Origin: DATKIY01 sp035543875
GTDB taxonomy: Bacteria > Actinomycetota > Actinomycetes > JAHEKZ01
Assembly: GCA_035543875.1 (NCBI GenBank)
Contig: DATKIY010000098.1
Coordinates: 1 to 6,369 of the forward strand
DNA length: 6,369 nucleotides
Direction of reading: 5' to 3'
The notes below the pieces were generated by a model that saw only the letters and a program-made list of their open reading frames with translations, was not told the origin of the DNA and did no database searches. Positions 4,651 through 6,369 of the stretch are shown here, piece after piece. The translations under genes were made by a program, and so were the position numbers. The stretch's first letter is position 1; every line of letters begins with the position of its first letter.

Positions 4651-6348
4651 ATGATGCCGGTCATGTCTCCTCTCGACGAGTCAAGCTGTCACTCCCATGC
4701 GGCCACCGGCGACGGTCTAGCAGATCTGGTCATTACCGACGCGGACATCTATCTGAACGACCAACCACGCGGCTGGGCGCGTGGTCTCGCGATCAAGGAC
4801 GGCCGAATTCAGCAAGTCGTCGCGGACCCCACAGATCTGAAGGATCGCATCGGCTCAGCCACCGAGGTGTTGTCGATGCCCGGCCGACTCATCATTCCGG
4901 GGTTTCAGGACGCTCACATTCATGCGCCATTTGCTGGACGAAACCGGCTACGCATCTTTCTGAACGACCTTGAGGGTCGACACAGCTACTTGGATGCGAT
5001 CGCCACGTATGCCGCAGCGAATCCTGACGAACCGTGGATCGTCGGTGGTGGCTGGGCTATGGAGTACTTCCCGGGGGGTCTTCCCGTCAAAGAGGACCTC
5101 GATGCGATCGTCCCCGACCGACCGGTGTTCTTGTTCAACCGTGATGTTCATGGGGCGTGGGTGAACTCCAAGGCGTTGGAGTTGGCGGGGATTACCAAGG
5201 ACACGGTTGATCCGTTCGATGGCCGGATCGAGCGCGATCCGCAGACGGGCGAGCCGACCGGGATGCTCCACGAAGGACCCGCGTACACCCTGAACGACAC
5301 GGTAATTCCGGCGCCGAGTCGCGAGGAGTGGGAAGCGGCAATCCTGAACGCCCAGGAGCACCTTCATTCCCTGGGGATCACGGCTTGGCAGGACGCGTGG
5401 CTCACACCGGGCACACATAGTGCCTACCGGTCACTCGCGGAGTCGGGCACGCTGACAGCTCGAGTGGTCGGTGCGCTGTGGTGGGACCGTCACCAGGAGC
5501 TGGAGCAGATTCCCGAGTTCTTGGCGCAGCGAGAGTCTGGCGTCGTCGGAAACTTCAATGCCACCAGCATCAAAATCATGACTGACGGTGTCTTGGAGAA
5601 CTTCACGGGAGCGCTGCTTGAGCCGTACTGCGATGGTTGCGGCGGCCACACCGACAATCACGGACTCTCCTACGTCGAACGTGACCTACTTGCTGCTGCG
5701 GTCACGGAGCTGGATCGTCACGGTTTCCAGGTTCACATGCACGCAATCGGGGATCGAGCCGTGCGCAATGCACTAGACGCCGTGGCCGCCGCACGATCCG
5801 CAAACGGCATGAACGACCTCCGTCACCACATTGCACACATCCAAATCGTGCAGCCGGAAGATGTGCCGCGATTTGCTGAGTTGGGCGTTATTGCGAACTG
5901 CCAGCCATATTGGGCGCAGATGGAGCCTCAGATGGAGGAGCTCACCCTGCCGTTCCTTGGTCGGGAGCGCTCAGACCTGCAGTACCCGTTCGGAGACCTG
6001 ATGCGAAGCGGCGCACGGCTTGCGGGTGGCAGCGACTGGTCAGTGACGACGGCGAACCCGCTCGAGGAGATCGAGGTGATGGTCAACCGGATCGATCCGG
6101 AGAATCGACACAACGCGCCGTTCCTGCCTGAGCAGCGAGTTCCGCTCGACGCCGCCATAGCGGCCTTCACGTCTGGAACTGCGTACATCAACCATGATGA
6201 GCAGGAATCTGGCCGGATTCAGCAGGGGATGCGCGCAGATTTGGCCGTTGTCGACCAGAACTTCTTCAACGACAATGCCGATCCAATCGCCGAGGCAAGT
6301 GTTGAACTGACCATTTGTTCAGGACAGGTGGTGTACTCGAAGCAGTAA
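4651..6348 (+). CDS. YtcJ-type metal-dependent amidohydrolase (Amidohydrolase_3 family)
   Basis: A cytoplasmic TIM-barrel hydrolase; relatives such as N-substituted formamide deformylase cleave amide-type C-N bonds, but the substrate here is unknown. Residues below are counted from the most upstream in-frame start, TTG at 4627. A small N-terminal beta domain (LADLVITDADIYLND...AIKDGRI, 31-61) precedes the barrel. Metal-site residues are visible: H97 and H99 in GFQDAHIHAPF, K316 in SIKIMTDGVLEN (expected carboxylated lysine), H370 and H372 in QVHMHAIGDRAV, H404 in HIAHIQIV, and D470 in AGGSDWSV. The C-terminal SGTAYINHDEQ...GRIQQGMRADLAVVD is typical, and length fits the family. In-frame ATGs at 4651, 4654 and 4663 are more likely starts than the TTG; residues before LADLV are unconserved, so sequence does not decide. 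No transmembrane segment or clear signal peptide is seen. The gene stands alone on this strand, divergent from the DinB-like gene. Confidence 0.92.
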   Translation: MMPVMSPLDESSCHSHAATGDGLADLVITDADIYLNDQPRGWARGLAIKDGRIQQVVADPTDLKDRIGSATEVLSMPGRLIIPGFQDAHIHAPFAGRNRLRIFLNDLEGRHSYLDAIATYAAANPDEPWIVGGGWAMEYFPGGLPVKEDLDAIVPDRPVFLFNRDVHGAWVNSKALELAGITKDTVDPFDGRIERDPQTGEPTGMLHEGPAYTLNDTVIPAPSREEWEAAILNAQEHLHSLGITAWQDAWLTPGTHSAYRSLAESGTLTARVVGALWWDRHQELEQIPEFLAQRESGVVGNFNATSIKIMTDGVLENFTGALLEPYCDGCGGHTDNHGLSYVERDLLAAAVTELDRHGFQVHMHAIGDRAVRNALDAVAAARSANGMNDLRHHIAHIQIVQPEDVPRFAELGVIANCQPYWAQMEPQMEELTLPFLGRERSDLQYPFGDLMRSGARLAGGSDWSVTTANPLEEIEVMVNRIDPENRHNAPFLPEQRVPLDAAIAAFTSGTAYINHDEQESGRIQQGMRADLAVVDQNFFNDNADPIAEASVELTICSGQVVYSKQ

Positions 6349-6369
6349 GTATTTGATCTTGATCGGCTG

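Noticed and set aside
4948..5418. 156-codon minus-strand ORF opposite the amidohydrolase
   Set aside because: It is antisense to the conserved barrel of the amidohydrolase and shows no family motif.
1..6369. Mobile elements, CRISPR arrays, tRNA or rRNA genes, phage or defence genes
   Set aside because: I looked for transposase or integrase motifs, regularly spaced repeats, terminal inverted repeats and cloverleaf patterns and saw none. Nearly all of the window is filled by ordinary metabolic, transport and hypothetical genes.

Overview
The window is a GC-rich stretch (roughly 60% G+C in the lines I sampled) of ordinary bacterial chromosome, densely packed with genes. The protein families point to an actinobacterium: a DUF4870 membrane protein, a DinB-type HxxxH protein with a HicB-like N-terminus, a DrrA-like ABC exporter with a C-terminal extension, and a YtcJ-type amidohydrolase. 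The phylum is an inference from family content and codon use; no rRNA, tRNA or marker gene is present to confirm it.

Layout. Bases 1-390 (+) hold the end of a DUF4870 membrane protein cut by the left edge. It converges on, and overlaps by 20 bases, an unrecognised membrane-anchored protein with a cysteine-rich exported domain (371-790, -). A gap of about 200 bases follows (791-989), with a perfect 7-bp hairpin and a doubtful 45-codon ORF. Next comes a tightly packed minus-strand operon, read right to left: VOC-family protein (3543-3905), ABC ATPase (2565-3536), ABC-2 permease (1789-2568) and a second ABC-2 permease (990-1772). Spacings are 6 nt, a 4-nt ATGA overlap and 16 nt. Upstream of it, on the same strand after 79 bases, is a DinB-like protein (3985-4593). 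It is divergent from a large plus-strand YtcJ-type metal-dependent amidohydrolase that fills the right side (about 4651-6348).

How the genes work together. The ATPase and two different permeases should assemble into one exporter with a heterodimeric membrane part. The VOC protein, whose usual metal-ligand positions look lost, is the likely first gene of that unit and may bind a small molecule related to the exported substrate; this is inference. The amidohydrolase and DinB-like gene share a short divergent control region containing a 20-bp dyad that looks like an operator.

No defence system, mobile element, CRISPR array or RNA gene was recognised. I found no convincing previously undescribed system. 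The points most worth checking are the missing Q-loop glutamine in the ATPase, the HicB-like/DinB two-part protein, the dyad in the divergent gap, and the VOC-exporter coupling.
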